49,468 bases of DNA, from the NCBI GenBank assembly GCA_030530875.1, contig JAUMUD010000002.1, positions 1-49,468 of the forward strand, read 5' to 3'. The notes below the pieces were generated by a model that made no database searches, was not told the DNA's origin, and was given only the letters and a program-made list of their open reading frames with translations. Below are positions 1-8,333 of this stretch, piece after piece (positions within the stretch are counted from its first letter, which is position 1; each line of letters opens with the position of its first letter). A program made the position numbers and the translations under genes. This stretch comes from Corynebacterium sp. (lineage in GTDB: Bacteria; Actinomycetota; Actinomycetes; Mycobacteriales; Mycobacteriaceae).

Positions 1-257
1 CTGTGCTCTCCTTGGTGCCAGGCTGCTCAGCACCAGTATCCTGCGAGCCCGGCTGTTCAGGGTCTGGCTCCTGTGGCTTCGTCTCATCAGGGGTAGGCGG
101 AGTTATAGGTTTCTCACCGGAAGGCTTCTGCTCCGTGCTTTCTTCACCGCCACTTGGAGATTCTGGTTCCTTAGGCTCTGTGCTCTCCTTGGTGCCAGGC
201 TGCTCAGCACCAGTATCCTGCGAGCCCGGCTGCTCAGGGCCTGGCTCCTGTGGCTTC
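1..257. repeat. 177-bp-period direct repeat inside the lipoprotein gene
   Basis: Bases 1 to about 80 recur nearly unchanged at 178 to about 257, with two or three differences. The period of 177 bp is 59 codons, so the reading frame is kept. More copies may lie beyond the left edge. Confidence 0.85.
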
Positions 258-724
258 TGCTCACCACTGGTTGGTTTCGAGCCTGGCTCATCGCCTGGCT
301 CCTCTGGAGTTTTCTCCCCCGTCTTGGCAGGAGTCTTTTCCGGAGTAGATTCCTTGCTGGTCGGCTTTACCGCAGGGTTCTCTTTGTTACCTGGGTCAGG
401 AATGACAGGATCCTTGTTGGTGGACTCTTCACTATCGGAATCCTCAGAGCCCTGGTCTGGCTGCTTCTCAGTGGTTGTTGGGCTAGCCGTAGTTGATGGA
501 ACTTCAGGGCTTGTGGTTGGTGTGGTACTAGGCTCGCTTGTTGGCGAGGTTTCGGTGCTTTCCTCGGAGCCACCCTCATCAGACTTTGGGTTATGAGGAG
601 CGGTGGCATATTTATTTCCGGACGAGCCGGAGGACCCCAGGAATGAACTGCCATCAGCACAGGAGCTAAGGGTAAAAACCAGCGCGATGGCACTAAGTAG
701 TACGCTACGGGATGGGCGCGGCAT
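1..724 (-). CDS. Partial repetitive Pro/Glu/Thr/Ser-rich lipoprotein (C-terminus beyond left edge)
   Basis: An ORF open on the minus strand from ATG at 724 to the window edge, 241 codons seen, no stop reached. The N-terminus is a lipoprotein signal: basic MPRPSR, a hydrophobic stretch, then lipobox LSSC with Cys22 as the lipidation site. After that comes a low-complexity chain rich in Ser, Thr, Pro, Glu and Gln with no visible fold, likely an extended cell-wall-spanning stalk. The segment reading EQPGTKESTE and the surrounding E/P/G-rich stretch recur with a 59-residue period. An AAGGA element lies about ten bases ahead of the ATG. Function is unknown; anything enzymatic would have to be in the missing C-terminal part. 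The frame is credible because signal, lipobox and composition agree; other frames over the same stretch give only Arg/Pro- or Ser/Gly-rich artefacts. Confidence 0.8.
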   Translation of the reverse strand, partial: MPRPSRSVLLSAIALVFTLSSCADGSSFLGSSGSSGNKYATAPHNPKSDEGGSEESTETSPTSEPSTTPTTSPEVPSTTASPTTTEKQPDQGSEDSDSEESTNKDPVIPDPGNKENPAVKPTSKESTPEKTPAKTGEKTPEEPGDEPGSKPTSGEQKPQEPGPEQPGSQDTGAEQPGTKESTEPKEPESPSGGEESTEQKPSGEKPITPPTPDETKPQEPDPEQPGSQDTGAEQPGTKEST

Positions 725-745
725 GGTGCGTGTTTCCTTTTCTGT

Positions 746-772
746 CTTTGATCTCAGAATACAGGATCAAAG
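746..772 (-). promoter_or_regulatory. Candidate operator/promoter of the lipoprotein gene
   Basis: A perfect 8-bp inverted repeat, CTTTGATC (746-753) and GATCAAAG (765-772), flanks an 11-base centre. The centre contains TATTCT on the minus strand (761-756), a plausible -10 box giving a leader of about 25 nt. A repressor site over the -10, or an mRNA hairpin, are both possible. Confidence 0.35.
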
Positions 773-1046
773 GCGTATTCTCACCTGATTAGCCACACCT
801 AATTTAAAGCTCATTTTAACAGAATTTATACGCGAGCGTGAATCCATGGTTTTGTCAACGAAAGATCTCTAGGGTAAAAGCACATATACCCATCTAAAGA
901 ATTTTGAGGAAAATTTTTAGCCCTTGACCAGGTGCAACATATAAAGCCTATTTGCAGAACGGGATTCATTAGTATTCAGTATCGAAACATAATATGCAGA
1001 CCCGGTCTGCTATAACCGCAGCCCAGGCCAACCAATACCGCCAAAG
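773..1046. other. Gene-free interval between lipoprotein gene and ruvX terminator
   Basis: No credible ORF on either strand. It is AT-rich with several A/T runs. A minus-strand TTGACA lies at about 854-859, but the nearest TATAAA is 22 bases away, too far for a normal sigma-A promoter. Most likely upstream control DNA of the lipoprotein gene. Confidence 0.5.
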
Positions 1047-1080
1047 CAAAAAGCTCGCACCCGAAATTCGAGTACGAGCT
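1047..1080 (-). terminator. Rho-independent terminator after ruvX
   Basis: On the minus strand a 9-bp stem (arms 1080-1072 and 1060-1052, one G-U pair) is followed by five T. It lies 17 bases past the ruvX stop. Confidence 0.8.
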
Positions 1081-1096
1081 CTTATCACTTTAGGCT

Positions 1097-1618
1097 TTAG
1101 TCCTCTGCCGTTTCACGCGCGAGCGCATGGCGGCGACCATCAAGCCAGGCCTGGAGAATTTCCACGGCGGCGGCTTGGTCGATAATGGCCCTGGAGTCCT
1201 TGGCTTTAACACCGGAGCTTTGCAGGGCATGGGTGGCAATGACTGTGGTCAAGCGCTCATCAGCATAGCGGATAACCGGGATGCTGAGGCCCAGGCTGCT
1301 GAGCTTCCGGTTGAGGCGGAAGCCAATTTCCTTGGCGTGCTTAATGCTGATAGAGTGACCGCCGGAAAGTTGGCGCGGGAGGCCAATGACTATTTCCACC
1401 ACGGAATACTCGACGACGAGTTCCAGAATGCGGTGAATGTCATTGCCATCCGGGCCGTTGAAGCCGGAGTCACGCGGCACAGTTTCCACGGGGGTGGCTA
1501 GCACGCAGTCACGGTCAGAGACAGCAACGCCAATGCGGGCCGTGCCCACATCCAAGGCAAGACGCCGCCCCGGACCAGGATCATTGGTACCGGGACGATC
1601 AGGGGTGGGCTTAGCCAC
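1097..1618 (-). CDS. ruvX: RuvX/YqgF family pre-16S rRNA nuclease
   Basis: A 173-residue RNase H-fold protein of the YqgF/RuvX family, whose members trim the 5' end of pre-16S rRNA and have been called Holliday junction resolvase-like. The conserved acidic positions are visible: Asp23 in [13 protein letters not shown], Glu121 in YADERLTT and Asp147 in [12 protein letters not shown] proline-rich extension of about 18 residues precedes the fold. The start is GTG at 1618; its first base is the last base of the alaS stop (TAGTG), so translation is probably coupled to alaS, and the alaS-ruvX pair is conserved in actinobacteria. A terminator follows directly. Confidence 0.93.
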   Translation of the reverse strand: MAKPTPDRPGTNDPGPGRRLALDVGTARIGVAVSDRDCVLATPVETVPRDSGFNGPDGNDIHRILELVVEYSVVEIVIGLPRQLSGGHSISIKHAKEIGFRLNRKLSSLGLSIPVIRYADERLTTVIATHALQSSGVKAKDSRAIIDQAAAVEILQAWLDGRRHALARETAED

Positions 1619-4269
1619 TAGGCCTCTTCCAGGCGGGCATTGATGGCCTCAAGGGCTGCAGGAATGCCCTCAACATTGCCAAGGGAACCCTGGGCGAGAG
1701 CTGGCTTACCGCCACCACGGCCATCGGTGTACTGGTTAAGAATCTTAGCCAAGTCGCCAGCACGAAGGCCCTTAACCTGTGCTTCCTTGGAGACAGCTAC
1801 GGCATAGCGGGAACCAGCGGAGAAGACGACTACGCCGGCATCAGCGGAGGCATCCACACGCTCAATGGCAAGCTCGGCAGCGGCGCGAACGTCCACATCC
1901 TCAGGCAGCTTAGCAGTGGCAACACGAATACCATTAATAGTGGCAGCACCAGCGAGGAACTCAGCGCTCTGAGCAGCGAGCTGGGCGCGCTTGAGCTGCT
2001 CAACCTGCTTCTCAGCTTCCTTGAGCTTCTCGGTCAGCTGGGCAATACGCTCAGGAAGTTCCTCACTTGGAGCCTTAAGGCTGGTAGCCAGGCCCTCAGC
2101 CAGTGCGCGCTCCTTGGAGAGGTACTGGAAGGAATCAAGACCGGAATAAGCCTCAATACGGCGGGCACCGGAACCAACGGAGCTCTCACCAAGAACGGCA
2201 ACTGGGCCAATCTGGGAGGAGTGAGCAACGTGGGTACCACCACAAAGCTCCATGGAGAATGGGCCGCCGATTTCAACAACGCGCACCTCTTCACCATAGT
2301 TCTCACCGAAGAGGGCCATAGCACCCATGGCCTTAGCCTGCTCAAGGCTGGTCACCTGGGTGTTGACGGTGTAGTCAGCGTCAATAGCCTGGTTGGTGAT
2401 GTACTCAATTTCCTTGAGCTGTGCTGGGGTGAGGGCCTCGGTGTAGTTGAAGTCGAAGCGCAGGTAACCTGGCTTGTTCATGGAGCCCTTCTGGACTGCA
2501 GTGTGGCCAAGCACCTGACGGATAGCACCGTGGATGAGGTGGGTGGCGGAGTGCGCCTGGCGGGCAGCGTGGCGCCACTTCTCATCAACATGGGCCTCAA
2601 CCTCATTGCCTAGCTCGAAAGCACCGGACTCCACAATGCCCTTGTGAACCCAGAGCTTCTTACCGATCTTCTGAACATCGGTGATGCGAACCAGGCCGCT
2701 ATCGGCGCGAATCAAGCCCTTATCACCGATCTGGCCGCCGGCCTCAGCATACATTGGGGTGGCGTCGAGGATGACCTCGACTTCCTGACCCTCGTGGATT
2801 TCCTGAACCTTCTCGCCACCGGTGAGCAGACCAAGAATTTCAGCGCCACCAGCAAGGTTGTCATAGCCGGTGAAGACAGTTGGGTGGTTGTCAACCCATT
2901 CACGGTAGATAGAGAGGTCTACGTGGCCGTGCTTCTTAGCGCGGCTATCGGCCTTGGCACGGGCAACCTGCTCGGCCATGAGCTTCTCAAAGCCTTCGCG
3001 GTCAACCTCAAGGCCAGCCTCAGCAGCCATTTCCAGGGTGATGTCAATTGGGAAGCCGTAGGTGTCGTGCAGCTCGAAGGCCTGAGCGCCGTCGATGATC
3101 TTCTTACCCTCAGCCTTAGCAGCCTCAGCAGCACCTTCGAAGAGGTGGGTGCCGGACTCCAGGGTACGCAGGAAGGCCTTCTCCTCATTGACAGAGACCT
3201 TGAGGATGCGCTCGCGGTTCTCAGCGATTTCTGGGTAGGAAGGGGTCATGGTGTCCATGATGGTGGTCATGAACTCAGCCATAGTTGGGCCGGTAGCACC
3301 CAGCAGACGAGCGGAGCGGATAATACGACGAAGCAGACGACGCAGGATATAGCCACGGCCCTCATTACCTGGGGAGACACCATCGAGGATGAGCATCATG
3401 CCAGTACGGGAGTGGTCAGCAATCACGCGGAAGCGAATATCATCCTCGTGCTTCACATCATACTTAGCGCCGGTGAGCTGCTCAGCGCGGTCGATCACTG
3501 GACGCAGAAGGTCAGTCTCGTAGACATTTTCCACACCCTGAAGGATGCAGGCAACACGCTCAATACCAAGACCGGTATCAATATTCTTCTTTGGCAGTGG
3601 GCCAAGAATTTCGAAATTATCCTTGCCGATACCCTCGCCGCGCTCATTCTGCATGAACACGAGGTTCCAGATTTCCATGTAGCGGTTATCATCGGCGATT
3701 GGACCACCGTCCTTGCCGTACTCAGGACCACGGTCATAGTAGATCTCAGAGCAAGGACCGCAAGGGCCAGGAATACCCATGGACCAGTAGTTATCAGCCA
3801 TGCCAAGGCGCTGGATGCGCTCTTCTGGGATGCCAATCTTCTTGTGCCAAATATCAGCGGCCTCATCATCGTCAAGGTAGACAGTCACCCACAGACGGTT
3901 AGGGTCAAGACCGAAGCCACCCTCTTCCACGGAGCCAGTGAGCAGGCCCCATGCGTGGGTGATGGCACCTTCCTTGAAGTACTGACCGAAGGAGAAGTTA
4001 CCAGCCATCTGGAAGAAGGTATTGTGACGGGTGGTGATACCCACTTCTTCAATATCGAGGGTACGCACGCACTTCTGAATGGAGGTTGCCGTGCCATTAG
4101 GGAAAGGTGGGTTCTGCTGGCCCAGGAAGTAGGGCTTAAATGGAACCATACCTGCATTCACAAAGAGCAGGTTCGGGTCGTCAAGGATCAGAGACGCGCT
4201 GGGGACCTCCTGGTGGCCCGCTTTAACGAAGTGATTAATAAATCGCTCTCTAATCTCATGTGTCTGCAC
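1618..4269 (-). CDS. alaS: Alanyl-tRNA synthetase
   Basis: Class II alanyl-tRNA synthetase of 883 residues, charging tRNA-Ala in the cytoplasm. The order is catalytic core ([13 protein letters not shown] near the N-terminus), tRNA-recognition region, editing domain with zinc-binding HSATHLIH and CGGTH, then the C-terminal C-Ala domain ending near the [13 protein letters not shown] segment. The open frame extends 13 codons further to a TTG at 4308, but GTG at 4269 is preferred: it gives the family N-terminus (V/M)QTHEIRERF and has a strong GGAGGT ten bases upstream. It shares one base with ruvX and is probably the first gene of that pair. Nothing about the enzyme looks unusual. Confidence 0.98.
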   Translation of the reverse strand: MQTHEIRERFINHFVKAGHQEVPSASLILDDPNLLFVNAGMVPFKPYFLGQQNPPFPNGTATSIQKCVRTLDIEEVGITTRHNTFFQMAGNFSFGQYFKEGAITHAWGLLTGSVEEGGFGLDPNRLWVTVYLDDDEAADIWHKKIGIPEERIQRLGMADNYWSMGIPGPCGPCSEIYYDRGPEYGKDGGPIADDNRYMEIWNLVFMQNERGEGIGKDNFEILGPLPKKNIDTGLGIERVACILQGVENVYETDLLRPVIDRAEQLTGAKYDVKHEDDIRFRVIADHSRTGMMLILDGVSPGNEGRGYILRRLLRRIIRSARLLGATGPTMAEFMTTIMDTMTPSYPEIAENRERILKVSVNEEKAFLRTLESGTHLFEGAAEAAKAEGKKIIDGAQAFELHDTYGFPIDITLEMAAEAGLEVDREGFEKLMAEQVARAKADSRAKKHGHVDLSIYREWVDNHPTVFTGYDNLAGGAEILGLLTGGEKVQEIHEGQEVEVILDATPMYAEAGGQIGDKGLIRADSGLVRITDVQKIGKKLWVHKGIVESGAFELGNEVEAHVDEKWRHAARQAHSATHLIHGAIRQVLGHTAVQKGSMNKPGYLRFDFNYTEALTPAQLKEIEYITNQAIDADYTVNTQVTSLEQAKAMGAMALFGENYGEEVRVVEIGGPFSMELCGGTHVAHSSQIGPVAVLGESSVGSGARRIEAYSGLDSFQYLSKERALAEGLATSLKAPSEELPERIAQLTEKLKEAEKQVEQLKRAQLAAQSAEFLAGAATINGIRVATAKLPEDVDVRAAAELAIERVDASADAGVVVFSAGSRYAVAVSKEAQVKGLRAGDLAKILNQYTDGRGGGKPALAQGSLGNVEGIPAALEAINARLEEA

Positions 4270-4442
4270 GGCGTTAAAACCTCCGAGTTTCGGTGGACAA
4301 GAATTCAATATTTACCATGGTACACTTTACATCTTTCCCCTGCTCTTTTCATATTTGCGTATCGACGCCCCTCTCCCCCAGCCCTGCAAACCTGTGATTT
4401 GACTTACATTTCCTTGATTTTTGCTTCACAACACGTTTGAAT

Positions 4443-4461
4443 TGCGATAACCTTAACCTAT
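4443..4461 (-). promoter_or_regulatory. Possible degenerate DtxR (iron) box upstream of the HtaA-type gene
   Basis: Read on the minus strand the 19-mer begins ATAGGTTAAGG and matches the corynebacterial DtxR consensus at roughly 12 of 19 positions by eye. It sits 60-80 bases before the HtaA-type gene. The second half-site is poor, so this is a hypothesis resting on the known iron control of heme-uptake genes. Confidence 0.25.
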
Positions 4462-4520
4462 CCGTGTTTTTTGAAGTATTGTTCCGCCTCATTCGAGGCC
4501 CCAATGAAAGAGGCCCCCGT

Positions 4521-6005
4521 ATGCGACGAGTCCTCATTGCATCAATAAGCACGGTGTCACTTTGCGCCCCGCTCCTTGCCGTGCCACTCAGCCCCACCGC
4601 CTTCGCTGCCCCCACCACGCAGTGCACCACCACCGGCCCATGGATCACCACCGCCCCGCAGGACACCACCACTAAAGCGGGTTCCATGGTTACGCTCAAA
4701 GCCAGTATCACAACACCAGAAGGTGCGGAAATTCCAACCTTCACCTGGCAGTACAGCCCCGCCAATGTCAACCTCTGGGCAACCATTACTGATGGCGAAG
4801 AAGGTTTCAGCATTAAGACGGTCTCCGGTGGCCATAGTTATCTCAGTTTCCCCGTCACCTCCGCCATGAATGGTGCCAAAATCCGACTACTCGCCACCAA
4901 TAGTCAAGGCACCACCTGCAGCCAAGCAGCCATCCTCACCGTTGGCGAGCCAGCCCCACGCACCGCAGATGTCGAGCTCCACGAGGTATCTGCGGCCTGG
5001 AATCTAGCCAAGATTTTCCAAATGCAGAATTATCGCAACCAGGTCGACTATTTCAGCGCTGGCAAGTCCGATGGTACCGAGAACACATACCAGACGACTG
5101 ATCGCAATGTCAGAGTGCTTTTTGAGGATGGCCCGAGCCCTACCTGGGAAACTCGTGATGCCAGTGTTAACCGCGAAAGCACGCAATATGTCAAGCTCAG
5201 CAATGGCAAGGGTGTGCTGAAACCCGATGGTTCCGGGGAAGTACGTTGGGAGGGAACCGTATCTCTCAACCTAGGCCACGGCAAGGCACCTTTCTACTTC
5301 ACCAATCCTGTTCTCACAGTCAATGCTGACAAGACTGCAAAGTTGACTGCAACCTTCGGCGGTTATACCGAGGCCGATAAACAGCTACTCGGTGAGAAAC
5401 CTAACCAGACTTTGGCCACTTTCAGCAATGTAGATCTCATCCCTGATGGCGAGCTCACCCTCCAACCAGATTTTGATACTGTCATTGCACCAACCAATCC
5501 CGATGGCAGTTCAATTCCTCAGAAGACTAGTGGCGTGCATTGGGGCTCATGGCCAGCGGATGTGGTGGAATTCCACTATGCTACTGGTCTCGCTGATTAT
5601 TGGTACAGTATCGACAATTCCGATGTCGATTATTTCGGCAAGAAGCCATCCGCCATTTCTTTAAGCATCAAATCCGTTAAGAAGACGGACCCGGCTCCTA
5701 CCGACATCCCACCACAACACCAATTTGGAACTGGGGAGAGTGGCGCCGATGATGGCGGCAATTCGGCAACCAATCCGGACAGTAAGACTAATACCACACC
5801 ACAAACTAATGGTGAGAACAAGTCCGATGGTTCCGATGAGAAGACGAATCCTGATTCGGACCGCAAGGCACGGAAGATTCCTGGCAGTTCACAGCAGAAC
5901 CAAAAGCGCGGCCTGCTCGGCCTTCTGCTCCGCTATGCACCATTCATTCTTGGAATTGGCGCACTAGGAGTCTATGCCGCAAGCACGGTGAACCCGCCGG
6001 CTTAA
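4521..6005 (+). CDS. Surface protein with Ig-like and HtaA-type domains and C-terminal membrane anchor
   Basis: Exported protein of 494 residues. The signal peptide ends near residue 29-30 (PTAFAAP). Next is an Ig-like beta segment of about 110 residues with a Cys pair. A region resembling the HtaA heme-binding domain follows: an AAWNLAKIFQ...Y start, then GSGEVRWEGTVSLNLGHGK, YFTNPVLTV and an FHYATGLADYW end. A Ser/Asn/Asp/Thr-rich linker leads to the C-terminal membrane helix LLRYAPFILGIGALGVYAA. Corynebacterial HtaA-domain proteins bind heme or hemoglobin at the surface; that role is inferred, since the key Tyr/His positions are only loosely conserved here. The frame opens at 4437, but ATG 4521 is preferred because an AAAGAGG precedes it and it starts the signal peptide. 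A terminator follows. Confidence 0.75.
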   Translation: MRRVLIASISTVSLCAPLLAVPLSPTAFAAPTTQCTTTGPWITTAPQDTTTKAGSMVTLKASITTPEGAEIPTFTWQYSPANVNLWATITDGEEGFSIKTVSGGHSYLSFPVTSAMNGAKIRLLATNSQGTTCSQAAILTVGEPAPRTADVELHEVSAAWNLAKIFQMQNYRNQVDYFSAGKSDGTENTYQTTDRNVRVLFEDGPSPTWETRDASVNRESTQYVKLSNGKGVLKPDGSGEVRWEGTVSLNLGHGKAPFYFTNPVLTVNADKTAKLTATFGGYTEADKQLLGEKPNQTLATFSNVDLIPDGELTLQPDFDTVIAPTNPDGSSIPQKTSGVHWGSWPADVVEFHYATGLADYWYSIDNSDVDYFGKKPSAISLSIKSVKKTDPAPTDIPPQHQFGTGESGADDGGNSATNPDSKTNTTPQTNGENKSDGSDEKTNPDSDRKARKIPGSSQQNQKRGLLGLLLRYAPFILGIGALGVYAASTVNPPA

Positions 6006-6014
6006 CCATCCAGA

Positions 6015-6050
6015 GCCCGCTACACAACTCGCGTGGCGGGCCTCTTTATT
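6015..6050 (+). terminator. Rho-independent terminator after HtaA-type gene
   Basis: Stem GCCCGC (6015-6020) with GCGGGC (6036-6041), followed by CTCTTTATTT. It lies nine bases past the stop. Confidence 0.75.
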
Positions 6051-6461
6051 TATCCGTTTGAAGCCCAAAAATCGGCTAAAACCCTTGCATGTGAGCAAAT
6101 TCATAGACTTTGAATTTGGTAGGTTTTCTTAGGTTTTACACATTTTGCGTACGGAAAAAAATTTCGCCGCATCTCGATAAAAAATCCAACCCCTCCTTTA
6201 GTTTTACGAATACAGACGCAATTCATGACGTGAAAAACATGTTCACGTAGCAATTCCAGCATTTTATACGGAGCACTCTCGCGATATACGACTTTTTATA
6301 CATTTTTCTCCATGCAATAAAACACTCCTAGGTTGCACAAATTTAAAACTTATTATGGGTACTTTTCCTGCCACTACCCCCGATTCGGGTGCAATATTGC
6401 ATAATCAGAAATATTGTTCGCTTTATAGAATTATTTGTCGATAAGACAATTTAAAATATGC
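6051..6461. other. AT-rich gene-free control region
   Basis: No supported gene on either strand. It is strikingly AT-rich compared with its neighbours. It holds a tandem TAGGTTTT pair (6120-6127 and 6130-6137) and a 7-bp inverted repeat ACGTGAA/TTCACGT (6228-6234 and 6242-6248, 7-base spacer). The DNA probably controls the two exported-protein genes downstream, perhaps through a nucleoid protein or a specific regulator. Confidence 0.5.
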
Positions 6462-6491
6462 TTGACCCGTATATATATAGGTGCTTATTCT
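6462..6491 (+). promoter_or_regulatory. Candidate promoter of the pseudo-protease gene
   Basis: TTGACC (6462-6467), an 18-base spacer, then TATTCT (6486-6491). The predicted transcript start is near 6498, leaving a leader of about 70 nt that ends in AGGAGG ahead of ATG 6571. Confidence 0.5.
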
Positions 6492-6570
6492 GAAGATACA
6501 TTGAAAACCGATCCGGAATAATGGGCACTCAACACCCCGTTGTTCCTGAATTAACTCCTAGGAGGAAATT

Positions 6571-7527
6571 ATGAAAAAAGTAGCAGCGCTACTTTCTGCT
6601 TTGTTTGTTGCCTTCGGCATGGCTGTCGCTACTCCCCCAACATCGCGAGCCGATGTCGTTGTTCCTTGGACTGACCAAGAAATTCTTGAAGCTGGTATTG
6701 AAGCGGAAGAATTGGATGCTTTCAAGCAGTACCTCGATGACCAGGCCTACTTTGAGTCAGACGAGTACGTACCATCTTTCCCAACAGATCGCTCGGTCGA
6801 TAATTCGCGGGCACCGGATTCACGCGTGGCCATTCTGTCACTGTGGCACACGAATAAGCGGTTCCCAATTCCGAGTCATCAATTCGACTGCAATGCGAGT
6901 CAGCTTGATGAGAAGTTTTTCATTACTTCCAAAGCTTGCTTCCGAGGGAACCGGGACGTCATTGGCTTCGTATGGCGCGAGGGAAATCACTATGCGGGTA
7001 TCGAGCAGGTCTTCTTCATCGGCGATGATAGCTATGACGTAGCTATTGTCCGTGTCGGTGGTGGAATGCGAAATAATACGTATTACCACATTAGCAGTGA
7101 CGGCTTGATAATGAACAACAAGTACTATGCCACTGGCTTCGGTAACGAGAATGGCCGGAGCAGGAACCACTCGACATGGGCACGAATGGTTGCTTTTGCT
7201 GACATGCCGGCCTCAGAATATGGCGGTAGAACTGGCCTCTACGGGCTCCATGGAATTAACGCGAAGTTGGATCGTCTCTGTGTAAATACCGAAAAGGGCG
7301 TATCCATTCGTAATGGCGATGCCATCTACGGAATTTTCAGTGGTATTGCAAACTACCCAGGCGTGACGGACAAAGACTGCACGGCCGCAATCCTGGCCAC
7401 AAAGACCAATATCAGGAAGTCTGATATCGACCACGCCGTCCGTACCCATCGCACCACTACTCTGCAAGAAAGAGTTCGTGCCTATGCAGGTGTGAAGTGG
7501 AAGCAAAACCCACTCCGTCTCCTGTAA
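6571..7527 (+). CDS. Secreted trypsin-fold protein lacking catalytic His and Ser (pseudo-protease)
   Basis: A 318-residue exported protein with a signal peptide ending near residue 27 (PTSRADV) and an acidic pro-like segment to about residue 80. The rest follows the S1 chymotrypsin layout. Cys107 and Cys123 are spaced like the Cys42-Cys58 pair, but the residue before Cys123, normally the catalytic His, is Ala122 (ITSKAC). YDVAIVRV keeps the Asp (Asp156). The GDSGGP box is degraded to GDAIYG (249-254), so the nucleophile is Ala251. It should therefore not hydrolyse peptides by the serine mechanism; binding or scaffolding is more likely. A strong AGGAGG precedes ATG 6571. It is probably co-transcribed with the gene at 7554. 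The alignment was made by eye, but three landmarks fall in the right order and spacing. Confidence 0.72.
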   Translation: MKKVAALLSALFVAFGMAVATPPTSRADVVVPWTDQEILEAGIEAEELDAFKQYLDDQAYFESDEYVPSFPTDRSVDNSRAPDSRVAILSLWHTNKRFPIPSHQFDCNASQLDEKFFITSKACFRGNRDVIGFVWREGNHYAGIEQVFFIGDDSYDVAIVRVGGGMRNNTYYHISSDGLIMNNKYYATGFGNENGRSRNHSTWARMVAFADMPASEYGGRTGLYGLHGINAKLDRLCVNTEKGVSIRNGDAIYGIFSGIANYPGVTDKDCTAAILATKTNIRKSDIDHAVRTHRTTTLQERVRAYAGVKWKQNPLRLL

Positions 7528-7553
7528 ATGAAATCACCTTAAGGAGGTAAAAA

Positions 7554-8282
7554 ATGACCCACCGGCACATTAAACCCATAGTGTCCTTCATGGCAGCAGG
7601 TGTGCTCCTTCTGGGCAGCACTCAAACAGCATGGGCAGATGATCCTGCCCCAACCGGCACCGGAGCTGGTACTAGTACCGGTGATGGAGCCTCGGCGCAG
7701 GAGGAATCCGGAACCAAGGATCAGCCCACACAGACTGATAGCGCACCGGATGAATACCTTGACATTCCTACTTATAAAGAAGGAAAGCTTGGTTCCTCAG
7801 AGTCTGCTTGGAATGCGTTCTTATACATAGGTGGTTCCTCAGCTAATGAGCTGGGCGATACGTGGATGCAAAAACTCGTCGAGTTTATCTTCTCTATTCC
7901 ACCACTAACTCTCTTTGGTGGACCACTAATCACCGATTATCGAGCGCGTGCCCTCCTGGGCCCATTCATTCCGAAGGAAAAGCTGGAATCTTATTGTCCT
8001 GAGTGGAGAACCATGGGCGATGATGAAATGCTAGTTTCGGGACAAGAAGTTGTGCCACGTACTGTGGACTTCTGCAACCGTGGAATAGTCTCTACCTGGG
8101 CGGAACGCTGGAACTTCCTCGTCGGGACCTTGACCTCGTCTTCACCAATGAATGGCGATTCGATCTACCCTGAGTACATCATTAAAAAGTCCAAGGCCCA
8201 GCTCGAATGGGAAGCAGGACAGCGCCAAAAGACCATAGACAAGTGGAAGGAGCTACAGAAGCAGAATAACAACAACGAATAG
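7554..8282 (+). CDS. Secreted protein of unknown function, partner of the pseudo-protease
   Basis: A 242-residue protein I do not recognise. The signal peptide ends near residue 27 (TAWADD). A Gly/Thr/Ser/Glu-rich linker runs to about residue 65, followed by a compact region with hydrophobic patches (WMQKLVEFIFSIPPLTLFGG), two Cys that could form a disulfide (in SYCPEW and DFCNRG), and a charged, probably helical tail ending QKQNNNNE. The tail could be a coiled coil. An AAGGAGG lies six bases before ATG 7554 and only 26 bases separate it from the pseudo-protease stop, so the two are very likely one operon and may work together at the envelope. A terminator follows. Confidence 0.75.
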   Translation: MTHRHIKPIVSFMAAGVLLLGSTQTAWADDPAPTGTGAGTSTGDGASAQEESGTKDQPTQTDSAPDEYLDIPTYKEGKLGSSESAWNAFLYIGGSSANELGDTWMQKLVEFIFSIPPLTLFGGPLITDYRARALLGPFIPKEKLESYCPEWRTMGDDEMLVSGQEVVPRTVDFCNRGIVSTWAERWNFLVGTLTSSSPMNGDSIYPEYIIKKSKAQLEWEAGQRQKTIDKWKELQKQNNNNE

Positions 8283-8300
8283 TGCAGGATCGCACCGCAG

Positions 8301-8333
8301 CACCCGCAGGCCATTTGGTGGGCGGGTGTTGTT
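8301..8333 (+). terminator. Rho-independent terminator after the exported-protein pair
   Basis: CACCCGC (8301-8307) pairs with GCGGGTG (8322-8328), followed by TTGTTT. It separates the plus-strand pair from convergent rarA. Confidence 0.7.

Noticed and set aside
3-596. Ser/Gly-rich plus-strand ORF at the left edge
   Set aside because: The minus-strand frame has a signal peptide, lipobox and Shine-Dalgarno; the plus frame is a low-complexity mirror of its Glu/Pro/Ser repeats.
2644-4440. 598-codon plus-strand ORF antisense to alaS
   Set aside because: The minus-strand frame is a complete, recognisable AlaRS. The antisense frame stays open because biased codons rarely give stops on the opposite strand; its protein has no domain or credible start.
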